44,929 nt of DNA from JBHWPB01 sp043424675 (GTDB lineage Bacteria > Bacillota > Bacilli > Lactobacillales > Carnobacteriaceae_A), in assembly GCA_043424675.1 (NCBI GenBank), contig JBHWPB010000113.1, positions 1 to 44,929 of the forward strand. The letters are read 5' to 3'. Positions 17,439 through 24,848 of the stretch are shown here, piece by piece. The notes beneath the pieces were generated by a model that saw only the letters and a program-made list of their open reading frames with translations, searched no databases and was not told the DNA's origin. Made by a program: the position numbers and the translations under genes. Numbering within the stretch: the first letter of the stretch is position 1; each line of letters begins with the position of its first letter.

Positions 17439-20400
17439 TATTTTTCCTCCTTATTAAAATACGCTTTCAACTGTCTGATAAAGCCTGGCGTCTTTGTCTG
17501 AACATTCTTATAGAGTGCATCATCCATACGTTCGAAATGACCGAGAGACCCGAAAACCAGTCCCTCTGGGCTTGACATAGCATCAATGTTTTCTTCTGCC
17601 ATATACTCTTTGTAGACAGAGACAACTTGACCGTTTCCATAGAGCTCTTCTTTTCTGTCACCTAAGTCGATGCGGCCATTGCGAGTGGCAAATGCTGTAG
17701 AATACGATTTTTCTTGGAGTTCTTTTGTAAAGAGACTGCGTTCAGAAATCACTTCTGCTTCTAGAAGATCCGACAGAAATTTTCCTTTGGGATTCGGCAA
17801 GATGCGGATAGAACTTCCTTCACGAATTTCGCCGAATTCAATCAAGCCCGATTTTATTAGAGCTTGGAAACCAGATCCCGTGCCAAAGATCACCCGTTTT
17901 TTCTCAAGATGTGCATGGACGGCCTCTTGAACGTCAGAACGAGCGAACAAAGTCTGCCATGCCGTTTGGCGTGCCCCGAGCTCATTTCCAAAAACTGAGC
18001 CTCCTGGAAGCACTAAAATATTTGCTTCTTTCAGCGCTTCTAAAAACTCTCGAAGTGACGCTTCAAAAGCTTCATGAGTGGAAGATTTAATAACGGTCTG
18101 TTTGGACGGTATACCTTCTGCCAGTAATGCATCGCGCATATCATATTCTGCGTTGTTTCCAAGTAAGACGGGTATTAAAGCTCGAGGCGCTTCCTCTAAA
18201 GCTTCTCCTTCGAAAACAGCGGAAGCAGAAGCCGCAAGTTCTTGGTCAGTTTTTTCTATATTTTCATAAACAGAAGCCAATGTTCCTTCAGAAGCCTCTT
18301 GGAGACGGCGGATTGAAATGTCTTGTCCGTTAACTGTTAAGTTTTCCTTCTGGGTCTGTCCGATAAGCGCATAATCAGATCCTTCAAAAATAACCTCCAA
18401 ATCTTGCTCAGGAGAGACTTCTACCAGGAAAGATCCCATCATGAACTCAGTCAGACGATCCTTTACTTCGTCTTTTACTTCGAGACTGATGTTATTTCCA
18501 AAAGACATCTCGATAAGTTCTTTCAACATCCCGTCATATCCGACAGAGCTTACGGAAAGCAGGCTGCCTGCTTGGAGCGCTTCATAAAGTTCTCCGAAAA
18601 GACGACTGGTTTTTTCTAAATCGAGCGTACCCTCTTCTGTTATTGGACTTTCAAGCAGCACGACGTCGGAACCTGCTTGTTTGAAAGCACGCGACGTAAT
18701 GTTTTGAATGTTTCCTTTAGCTACCGCAAAGCTGATCAGAGTCGGCGGCACATCTAATTCTTCAAAACTTCCACTCATACTGTCTTTCCCACCGATACTT
18801 CCGATTTCCAAGCCGTCCATGACATCGTTTGCGCCTAAGAGTGCCAGAACCGGCTTGCCCCAGCGCTCCGGAACATCGTAGAGTCTTTCGAAGTATTCCT
18901 GGAAAGTGAGTCGTGTATCTTTATAATCGAAGCCCATCGCCACCATACGGCTGATAGAATCGATAACCGCATAGTAGCCTCCATGATATGGAGAATCAGA
19001 GGCAAGATCTGGGTGATAGCCGTAAGCCATGCCAGAGACTGTGTCTGTTTTACCGCCGGCAACCGGCAAGCGAGACACCATGCCAAGCTCGGGAGTCGAG
19101 CGTTCTTCTCCGCCATAAGGGAAGAGGACGGTAGCCCGGCCGACGGTGCTGTCATAGCGCTCTCCCATCGCCTGCTGGCTGGCGCGGTTCAATTGTGCAA
19201 TGTAATCTGAAATTCCTTCTTTATCTAATTCAATGTCAGCGCCATTATCTAGGAAATCAGAAGTCGGCATCTCTAACCTAGCCATGGCATGTTTTTCTGC
19301 TCCATTGGAGTCTAAGAATTCGCGCTTCAAGTTGACAATCTCTTCGCCTTCCCATGTCATGGTCATGTAATGAGTGTCTGTTACTTCAGCAATGATTGAA
19401 GCTTCAACATCCTCTTCTCGAGCATAGTCTAAGAACTTCTCCACATCTTCATCAGAGACAACGACAGCCATGCGTTCTTGGGATTCGGATAAGGCAATTT
19501 CTCCGCCGTGGAGCCCTTCATATTTCAATGGAACTTTATCAAGATCGATCACAAGACCCGGGGTAAGTTCTCCGACAGCGACTGAAACGCCTCCCGCTCC
19601 AAAGTCATTGGAACGCTTAATCAGTTTTGTTGCTTCTCCTCTTCTGAAAAGACGGCTGATTTTACGCTGGACAGAAGGCGCTCCTTTCTGCACTTCTGCT
19701 CCAGCTGTTTCTAGAGACTCTTCTGTCTGAATCATCGACGATCCGACAGCTGCACCGAGACCGTCACGTCCGGTACGTCCGCCGAGCAGAATAATCTTAT
19801 CTCCTGCAAGAGGTTCTTCACGGACCACATTTTCGCGTGGGGCAGCTGCGATAAGTGCGCCTACTTCTAAACGCTTGGCTTCAAAACCATCATGGTAAAG
19901 CTCACGTGCGTAAGCTCCTGTTAAGCCGTACTGGTTGGCATAGTCGCTGTTTCCGTCGAGGGAAGCTTTTGAAATAGTACGCTGGGGTAATTTCCCTTCG
20001 CGGGTTTCTTCTTTAGAAAGGGTTGGATTCTTGGCTCCTGAAATTCGCATCGCCTGGTAAACCCAGCTGCGTCCAGATAGAGGGTCTCGGATACCGCCTC
20101 CTACACAAGTCGAAGATCCTCCAAAAGGTTCGATCTCTGTGGGGTGGTTGTGTGTTTCGTTCTTAAAGTAGAGAATCCAGTCTTCTTCCGACCCGTCAAC
20201 ATCCACTTTAATTTCTAATGCTGCCGCATTCACTTCTGCTGACACTTCAACGTCAGGCAATTTACCATCAATCATAAGGTTCTTAGCTTGAATCGTCCCC
20301 ATATCCATTAGAGTCACAGGACGATCTGTCCGCTCTAGTCTTTCTCTTTTTGTTAAATAATCGTTGAGAGCGGCTTGGTAAAGCGCGTTAAAAGGACCTT

Positions 20401-21094
20401 CTTCTATTTCAATACGATCAATCTGTGTATTGAAAGTTGTATGGCGACAGTGGTCAGACCAATAAGTGTCAATCACTTTCAACTCTGTCGTATTCGGGTC
20501 ACGGCCTTCTTCTCGGAAATAAGCTTGAGTTAAAGCCATGTCCGCCTCATCCATAGAATAATCTTTTCCAAAATCTTTGAGTTCTTCTTCACTGAAATCT
20601 CTGAAGCCTTCGATTGCTTGTAAATCCTCGGTGTCAGATTTTCTAACAGCCGGCTTAGACGCATGTATCTCTATTTCTTCTGTTTCAACAGGGTTCAAAA
20701 GATAAGCTTTCAATTCTTCTGCCTGCGCTTTTTCGACCTCTTCTAAAACAATCATCTGAGAGTGGGATACCTCTGCGTCGCTGTAGCCCAGGACGCTGTG
20801 GATGAATTGTTCTAACATATCTTGATTCTCATCGTACTGGCCGGGTACTTGGTGGTAGCGGAAAGCTAAATCTTCGTTTATTTCTGGGAATTCGGTGAGG
20901 AGGTCATCGATTTCTCGGTCAAAGGCGCTTTGAATAATATCTCGGCCTTCTTCCTCGCTGACATGATCAATTTCATAAACCTGATAGACTTCTAAAGAAA
21001 AATCTTCCTCCCATTCCAAAAAGTTTTTTGCTTCTGAAATAATATGCTGTCTTTCAATATCGTGGTCCTCTTTTTTACGCGTAAGAATTAACAT
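17438..21094 (-). CDS. purL: large FGAM synthase (PurL) with glutaminase nucleophile lost
   Basis: Converts FGAR to FGAM. The 1218-aa single-chain form carries a PurS-like region (about 1-145, including YHQVPGQYDEN), a synthetase core with ETHNHPTEIEPFGG near 310-325, a second half, and a C-terminal class I glutaminase-like domain from about 960. The synthetase motifs are intact. In the glutaminase domain the nucleophile motif G-[IV]-C-N-G-x-Q reads GTGSGFQ (1071-1077), so Gly1073 replaces Cys. The HGEG loop has become TRNG, although His1186 and Glu1188 of the HxE pair (GHFER) remain. AGGAG is 5 nt from the ATG. The large form is known from streptococci and clostridia; there is no separate purQ or purS. 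Confidence 0.93.
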   Translation of the reverse strand: MLILTRKKEDHDIERQHIISEAKNFLEWEEDFSLEVYQVYEIDHVSEEEGRDIIQSAFDREIDDLLTEFPEINEDLAFRYHQVPGQYDENQDMLEQFIHSVLGYSDAEVSHSQMIVLEEVEKAQAEELKAYLLNPVETEEIEIHASKPAVRKSDTEDLQAIEGFRDFSEEELKDFGKDYSMDEADMALTQAYFREEGRDPNTTELKVIDTYWSDHCRHTTFNTQIDRIEIEEGPFNALYQAALNDYLTKRERLERTDRPVTLMDMGTIQAKNLMIDGKLPDVEVSAEVNAAALEIKVDVDGSEEDWILYFKNETHNHPTEIEPFGGSSTCVGGGIRDPLSGRSWVYQAMRISGAKNPTLSKEETREGKLPQRTISKASLDGNSDYANQYGLTGAYARELYHDGFEAKRLEVGALIAAAPRENVVREEPLAGDKIILLGGRTGRDGLGAAVGSSMIQTEESLETAGAEVQKGAPSVQRKISRLFRRGEATKLIKRSNDFGAGGVSVAVGELTPGLVIDLDKVPLKYEGLHGGEIALSESQERMAVVVSDEDVEKFLDYAREEDVEASIIAEVTDTHYMTMTWEGEEIVNLKREFLDSNGAEKHAMARLEMPTSDFLDNGADIELDKEGISDYIAQLNRASQQAMGERYDSTVGRATVLFPYGGEERSTPELGMVSRLPVAGGKTDTVSGMAYGYHPDLASDSPYHGGYYAVIDSISRMVAMGFDYKDTRLTFQEYFERLYDVPERWGKPVLALLGANDVMDGLEIGSIGGKDSMSGSFEELDVPPTLISFAVAKGNIQNITSRAFKQAGSDVVLLESPITEEGTLDLEKTSRLFGELYEALQAGSLLSVSSVGYDGMLKELIEMSFGNNISLEVKDEVKDRLTEFMMGSFLVEVSPEQDLEVIFEGSDYALIGQTQKENLTVNGQDISIRRLQEASEGTLASVYENIEKTDQELAASASAVFEGEALEEAPRALIPVLLGNNAEYDMRDALLAEGIPSKQTVIKSSTHEAFEASLREFLEALKEANILVLPGGSVFGNELGARQTAWQTLFARSDVQEAVHAHLEKKRVIFGTGSGFQALIKSGLIEFGEIREGSSIRILPNPKGKFLSDLLEAEVISERSLFTKELQEKSYSTAFATRNGRIDLGDRKEELYGNGQVVSVYKEYMAEENIDAMSSPEGLVFGSLGHFERMDDALYKNVQTKTPGFIRQLKAYFNKEEK

Positions 21095-21115
21095 ATTAGC
21101 TCCTTTATGGATGTA

Positions 21116-21793
21116 TTATAAATATTTTGGCAGTTCAAGGGGACTGACTGAGGTATCACCATCGTAAACGCGCATGTTGCCTCCTGAGACTTCATCGATT
21201 AAAACAATCTCATTGCTTCCAGAAATTCTTCCAAACTCCAGCTTGATGTCATATAAAGTCAGACCTCTTTGTTCTAAATCTTCTTTTATGAGGCCAGAAA
21301 TTTTAAGAGTAAGGTCTTTTATCTGATCGTATTCGCCTTCTTCTAAGATGCCAAGAGCAACTAAAGCATCTTCATTAATTAAAGGATCATCTCGATCATC
21401 GTCTTTCAGGGTGTATTCTACATAGCCGTCTAATTGGTCGCCATCTTCAGCGTAAAGACCGTAACGGCGGATAAAGCTGCCTGTTGCAATATAACGGCAG
21501 ATTACTTCCAAGCCTTTACCGAAAACTTCTGCTTGTTTAATTTCCATTCTTCCGTTTTCTGTATCGGAAGAAATAAAATGAGTAGGAACTCCATTCTCTT
21601 CTAATAAATTAAAAAAGTGTGTCGATACTTCAACATTAGCTCGTCCCGAGCCTTCCATTGTCAAGCCTACTTGATTGGCGCCTGGATCGAACACACCATC
21701 TTGACCAGTTACATCGTCTTTGAATTGAAAATAAGTTTTACCTTCTTCGTCTCTCAACAAATCTTTAGTTTTACCCTGGTACACTAACTCCAT
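21116..21793 (-). CDS. purC: SAICAR synthase
   Basis: Joins CAIR and aspartate with ATP. The protein starts MELVYQGKTKDLL and contains DDVTGQDG (about 29-36), EVICRYIATGSFIRRYG and DIKLEFGR, all typical; 225 aa. The start at 21793 is supported by GGGGAGG 6 nt upstream. An in-frame open stretch continues upstream to 21904, but it overlaps the predicted promoter and 5' hairpin and is not family-like. First gene of the purine operon. Confidence 0.95.
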   Translation of the reverse strand: MELVYQGKTKDLLRDEEGKTYFQFKDDVTGQDGVFDPGANQVGLTMEGSGRANVEVSTHFFNLLEENGVPTHFISSDTENGRMEIKQAEVFGKGLEVICRYIATGSFIRRYGLYAEDGDQLDGYVEYTLKDDDRDDPLINEDALVALGILEEGEYDQIKDLTLKISGLIKEDLEQRGLTLYDIKLEFGRISGSNEIVLIDEVSGGNMRVYDGDTSVSPLELPKYL

Positions 21794-21822
21794 TTGTTTC
21801 CTCCCCTGATTAATAAAATTTA

Positions 21823-21874
21823 TTTTCAAAAGAAGCCAGTCATGGCGGTTATTAATGCCGGTCTCCTTTGAAAA
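21823..21874 (-). promoter_or_regulatory. 17-bp stem-loop at the 5' end of the purine operon mRNA
   Basis: On the minus strand the arms are 21874-21858 and 21839-21823, with an 18-nt loop. Sixteen of 17 positions pair if G-U is allowed. The G-U pairs are G-U only in the minus-strand RNA (they would be A-C on the other strand), which suggests the structure is selected as purC leader RNA. The predicted start of transcription falls at the base of the first arm. An AAAGGAG is buried in the 5' arm. It could stabilise the mRNA or be an unrecognised regulatory element. Confidence 0.6.
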
Positions 21875-21877
21875 ATA

Positions 21878-21906
21878 AATATACTCTATATTGTCAGTAA
21901 TCACAA
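21878..21906 (-). promoter_or_regulatory. putative purC operon promoter
   Basis: Minus strand TTGTGA (21906-21901), 17 nt, TATATT (21883-21878): 4/6 and 5/6 matches with ideal spacing. The leader to purC would be about 80 nt. Confidence 0.55.
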
Positions 21907-22067
21907 ATGTTAAATATCAGTCTTTTTTGCAAGGTGTTGAGCCTTCAATCTTTCTCCACCCTTTGATTAAAAACAATTGAGAGATTTTATTCTGCCCTTT
22001 TGGAAAGCTTTTTTCTTTGTTAGGATTATTCTCATATAGTTTTTTCTCAATTTTTAGTCAAAAAAGC

Positions 22068-22095
22068 TTGAACTTTTCAGAACTCTTGCTATACT
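22068..22095 (+). promoter_or_regulatory. putative guaB promoter with extended -10
   Basis: TTGAAC (22068-22073), 16 nt, TATACT (22090-22095), with TGC directly before the -10 (extended -10). Start of transcription near 22102, leader about 117 nt. Confidence 0.6.
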
Positions 22096-22106
22096 GTTAA
22101 AAATCT

Positions 22107-22140
22107 AAACACTCTTTTCCCTCAGCGGAAAAGAGTGTTT
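22107..22140 (+). promoter_or_regulatory. 14-bp perfect stem-loop at the 5' end of the guaB leader
   Basis: Arms 22107-22120 and 22127-22140, 6-nt loop, no mismatch. No T-run follows on the plus strand, so it is not a normal terminator for plus-strand transcription. It starts only a few nt after the predicted guaB transcription start. On the minus strand a short T-run follows, but no gene on that strand ends here. Confidence 0.6.
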
Positions 22141-22218
22141 CAGTATGCAAGGCATTGCTTTTAATGAGGAAGAATGATAAGTTCATTAGTATTAATAAAA
22201 AATATATGGAGGTCTACA

Positions 22219-23697
22219 ATGACAGCATGGGAAGATAAATTTAAGCGTGAAGGTATCACATTCGACGACGTACTTTTAGTACCAGCAGCCAGCGATGTGT
22301 TACCCAATGAAGTCGATTTAAGCACGGAGCTCGCTCCGAACTTGAAACTCAATATTCCAATTATCTCAGCGGGAATGGATACAGTAACAGAGTCTGACAT
22401 GGCTATTTCAATGAGCCGTCAAGGAGGACTCGGTGTCATCCACAAAAACATGTCTATTGAACAACAAGCCCAGGAGATACGCACGGTCAAGCGTTCTGAA
22501 AGTGGCGTCATCACTGATCCTTTCTACCTGACCCCGGAAAATTTAGTACAAGAAGCCGAAGATATCATGGCCCATTATCGCATCAGTGGAGTTCCGATCG
22601 TTAAGAGTGAAGACGATTTAACTTTAGTGGGAATTATTACCAACCGTGATTTACGCTTTATCGAAAACTTCAATCAGCCTATTGAAGGTGTCATGACGAA
22701 GGAAAACTTGGTCACAGCGCCGACAGGAACATCTCTCGAAGAAGCGAAAAATATTCTAGACGAACACAGAATTGAAAAGCTTCCTTTAGTAGATGAACAT
22801 AATAAACTTTCTGGACTCATCACCATTAAAGATATCGAAAAAGTAACAGAATACCCGAACAGCTCTAAAGACGATAAAGGGCGCTTAATTGTAGCAGCTG
22901 CTATCGGGGTTTCGGACGATACTTTTGAACGTGCCGAAGCTTTAATCGAAGCAGAAGTCGATGCACTTGTCATCGATACGGCCCATGGTCACAGTGCAGG
23001 TGTTCTCAATAAAATTAAAGAGATACGTTCAGAGTATCCAGACGTGACAATTATCGCAGGAAACGTCGCAACAGCTGAAGGAGCCCGCGCCCTCTTTGAA
23101 ACAGGCATTGACGTAGTGAAAGTAGGAATCGGTCCCGGGTCTATCTGTACTACTCGTGTTGTGGCAGGGGTCGGCTACCCGCAACTCTCAGCTGTCTATG
23201 AAGCAGCTGGAGTAGCCCGCGAATACGGTAAAACAATTATTGCAGACGGTGGAATCAAATATTCAGGGGATATCGTTAAAGCTATTGCTGCAGGTGGACA
23301 TGCTGTTATGCTGGGAAGTATGCTGGCAGGAACAGATGAATCTCCAGGAGAATTCGAAATCTTTCAAGGACGCCGCTACAAAACTTACCGTGGGATGGGA
23401 TCCTTGCCGGCCATGAAGAGTGGTTCAGGCGACCGCTACTTCCAAGATTCTAAAGAAGAAGAAAGCAAGCTCGTTCCTGAAGGGATCGAAGGTCGTATGG
23501 AATATAAAGGTTCTGTACAGGACACTGTTTTCCAAATGACGGGCGGCTTGCGTTCTGGAATGGGATACGCAGGCGCTCCGACCATTAAAGCATTGAGAGA
23601 AGAAGGCCAGTTCGTTAAAATTAGTAATGCAGGACTGATCGAATCTCACCCGCACAACGTGGAAATTACTAAAGAAGCACCAAACTACTCAAGATAA
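22219..23697 (+). CDS. guaB: IMP dehydrogenase
   Basis: Oxidises IMP to XMP with NAD+, the committed step to GMP. The 492-aa protein has the N-terminal EGITFDDVLLVP, two CBS domains (about residues 95-210), the catalytic loop GIGPGSICTTRVVAGVG with the active Cys near residue 308, and GMGSLPAM. The ATG at 22219 has GGAGG 6 nt upstream; the upstream in-frame ATG at 22174 is rejected. Divergent from the purine operon, so IMP made there can be drawn to GMP. Ends at a strong terminator. Confidence 0.97.
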   Translation: MTAWEDKFKREGITFDDVLLVPAASDVLPNEVDLSTELAPNLKLNIPIISAGMDTVTESDMAISMSRQGGLGVIHKNMSIEQQAQEIRTVKRSESGVITDPFYLTPENLVQEAEDIMAHYRISGVPIVKSEDDLTLVGIITNRDLRFIENFNQPIEGVMTKENLVTAPTGTSLEEAKNILDEHRIEKLPLVDEHNKLSGLITIKDIEKVTEYPNSSKDDKGRLIVAAAIGVSDDTFERAEALIEAEVDALVIDTAHGHSAGVLNKIKEIRSEYPDVTIIAGNVATAEGARALFETGIDVVKVGIGPGSICTTRVVAGVGYPQLSAVYEAAGVAREYGKTIIADGGIKYSGDIVKAIAAGGHAVMLGSMLAGTDESPGEFEIFQGRRYKTYRGMGSLPAMKSGSGDRYFQDSKEEESKLVPEGIEGRMEYKGSVQDTVFQMTGGLRSGMGYAGAPTIKALREEGQFVKISNAGLIESHPHNVEITKEAPNYSR

Positions 23698-23729
23698 AGA
23701 AAATGTCTGACAAAAACAATACACTAAAA

Positions 23730-23773
23730 AACCTCAAAGTTTAGTCTAAAAAAGCTAAACTTTGGGGTTTTTT
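23730..23773 (+). terminator. guaB terminator
   Basis: A 15-bp stem (23730-23744 / 23755-23769) with one T-G wobble, followed by a run of T. Confidence 0.9.
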
Positions 23774-23888
23774 ATGAACTATTAACTAGAGCGAGTTCGC
23801 GTAAAATAAACAAAGGAAGTCAACCAATTTCTCATTTCACGGACTTTTATGTATAATAGAAACTAATTTCTCTCTATTCTTAACTCTA

Positions 23889-24533
23889 TCAGCCAAGCGT
23901 TTCATTTCCATAATGGCGCATGAAATAAATGAGTGTCTGTAGCTCATTTGATAAATCAACGGTATGAACACGGACGTCATCAGGTACGTCAACACGAGTT
24001 TGTGTAAAGTTCAAGATACCTTTGACACCTGCTTCCACCAGCTTATCTGCCGATACTTGTGCTTCATTAGTTGGTACGGTTAGTATCGCAATTTTTACTT
24101 TCATGAACTCTAAACGATCTACCATCTCATCCATGTGATAGATAGGCACACCATTGTATAAGGTATCCACAATCTCTTCACTCACATCAAAACCTGCAGT
24201 GACTCTCACATTATTGTCCGTATTAAAATTTTGTTTTAAGAGAGCACCGCCCAGGTTTCCGATCCCTACCACAACGATATTGATCAGCGTATCTTGTTTG
24301 AGCAGTCCACTGAAAAATTCATGCATAGAATCGACGTCATAACCGTAGCCTCTGCGCCCTAGTGTACCAAAGTAAGAAAAGTCTCTGCGAATCGTCGCAC
24401 TGTCCACTTGGATAAGTTCACTTAAATCCGCAGAAGAAATTCGTTCGCGATTTCCTTCTTTTAACATCTTAAATGTGCGCAAGTATAATGGTAAACGTTT
24501 TGCCGTAGCGCGTGGTAAATTTTCATCAGGCAT
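23889..24533 (-). CDS. rex: redox-sensing transcriptional repressor Rex
   Basis: A DNA-binding repressor that senses the NADH/NAD+ ratio and controls fermentation and respiration genes. The 214-aa protein has an N-terminal winged helix (about residues 12-80; ATAKRLPLYLR, VDSATIRRDFSYFGTLGRRGYGY) and a Rossmann NAD(H) domain (GIGNLGGALL near 91-100), with the C-terminal swap helix. AAGGAGGG is 6 nt from the ATG. Divergent from the ABC-F gene, as rex lies near ydiF in Bacillus. Confidence 0.96.
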   Translation of the reverse strand: MPDENLPRATAKRLPLYLRTFKMLKEGNRERISSADLSELIQVDSATIRRDFSYFGTLGRRGYGYDVDSMHEFFSGLLKQDTLINIVVVGIGNLGGALLKQNFNTDNNVRVTAGFDVSEEIVDTLYNGVPIYHMDEMVDRLEFMKVKIAILTVPTNEAQVSADKLVEAGVKGILNFTQTRVDVPDDVRVHTVDLSNELQTLIYFMRHYGNETLG

Positions 24534-24569
24534 TCGTATCCCTCCTTCACTTCTTTAATGATCATTCCT

Positions 24570-24597
24570 ATTATACACGATACTATCCTTTTCACAA
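24570..24597 (-). promoter_or_regulatory. putative rex promoter
   Basis: Minus strand TTGTGA (24597-24592), 16 nt, TATAAT (24575-24570). The -35 is followed by AAAA, giving TTGTGAA, which equals one half of a Rex operator; a second half-site is not present at the right distance, so autoregulation is only a possibility. Confidence 0.55.
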
Positions 24598-24721
24598 ACT
24601 TTTCAGTAAAATAATGAGAGTTTTCTCAATATTTTTTTATTTAGTAAACTTTTAAGTTTTAGCCTTTAATTTTGACTAATATGATAGCGCTTTCTTTTAT
24701 TACGTTTTTGAAGCATTTACT

Positions 24722-24738
24722 TTTTGTTGTGAACAAAA
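24722..24738. promoter_or_regulatory. short palindrome TTTTGTT-GTG-AACAAAA
   Basis: Perfect 7-bp arms with a 3-nt centre, about 40 nt upstream of the ABC-F -35. It contains TTGTGAA, a Rex half-site sequence, but the symmetry differs from the Rex consensus (TTGTGAA-N4-TTCACAA). It could be a regulator binding site. Confidence 0.3.
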
Positions 24739-24778
24739 TAACTTAACTGAAGAAAGAGAGAGTAAATGATGCGAGAAA

Positions 24779-24807
24779 TTGTCCTAATCACTAGTTTGAT
24801 ATATTAT
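24779..24807 (+). promoter_or_regulatory. putative ABC-F gene promoter
   Basis: TTGTCC (24779-24784), 17 nt, TATTAT (24802-24807): 4/6 and 5/6 matches, leader about 35 nt. Confidence 0.45.
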
Positions 24808-24848
24808 AAAGTTTGACATGAAATACGGATTTGAAATGAGGATTAAAG

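Larger units (their letters stand above)
21794..22218. other. divergent purC-guaB control region
   Basis: This 425-nt gene-free stretch holds divergent promoters for purC (-) and guaB (+) and a stem-loop at the predicted 5' end of each transcript. I looked for a PurR box (CGAA core in AT-rich flanks) and for the conserved cores of purine and ZTP riboswitches and saw none. The middle part (about 21910-22060) is AT-rich with no clear site. Confidence 0.7.
24534..24848. other. rex / ABC-F divergent intergenic region
   Basis: 315 nt, AT-rich, with a promoter for each flanking gene and a 7-bp palindrome at 24722-24738. I see no open reading frame or structured RNA. Confidence 0.6.

Noticed and set aside
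21823..21874. ZTP or purine riboswitch in the purC leader
   Set aside because: Short words such as CCGCC and GACTGGC occur but in the wrong order, and the conserved cores are missing.
21794..21904. N-terminal extension of PurC by up to 37 residues
   Set aside because: The extension overlaps the predicted promoter and 5' hairpin and is not family-like. The ATG at 21793 has an ideal ribosome binding site and a canonical N-terminus.
22107..22140. Rho-independent terminator upstream of guaB
   Set aside because: No T-run on the plus strand, and no minus-strand gene ends there; it is better explained as a leader hairpin.
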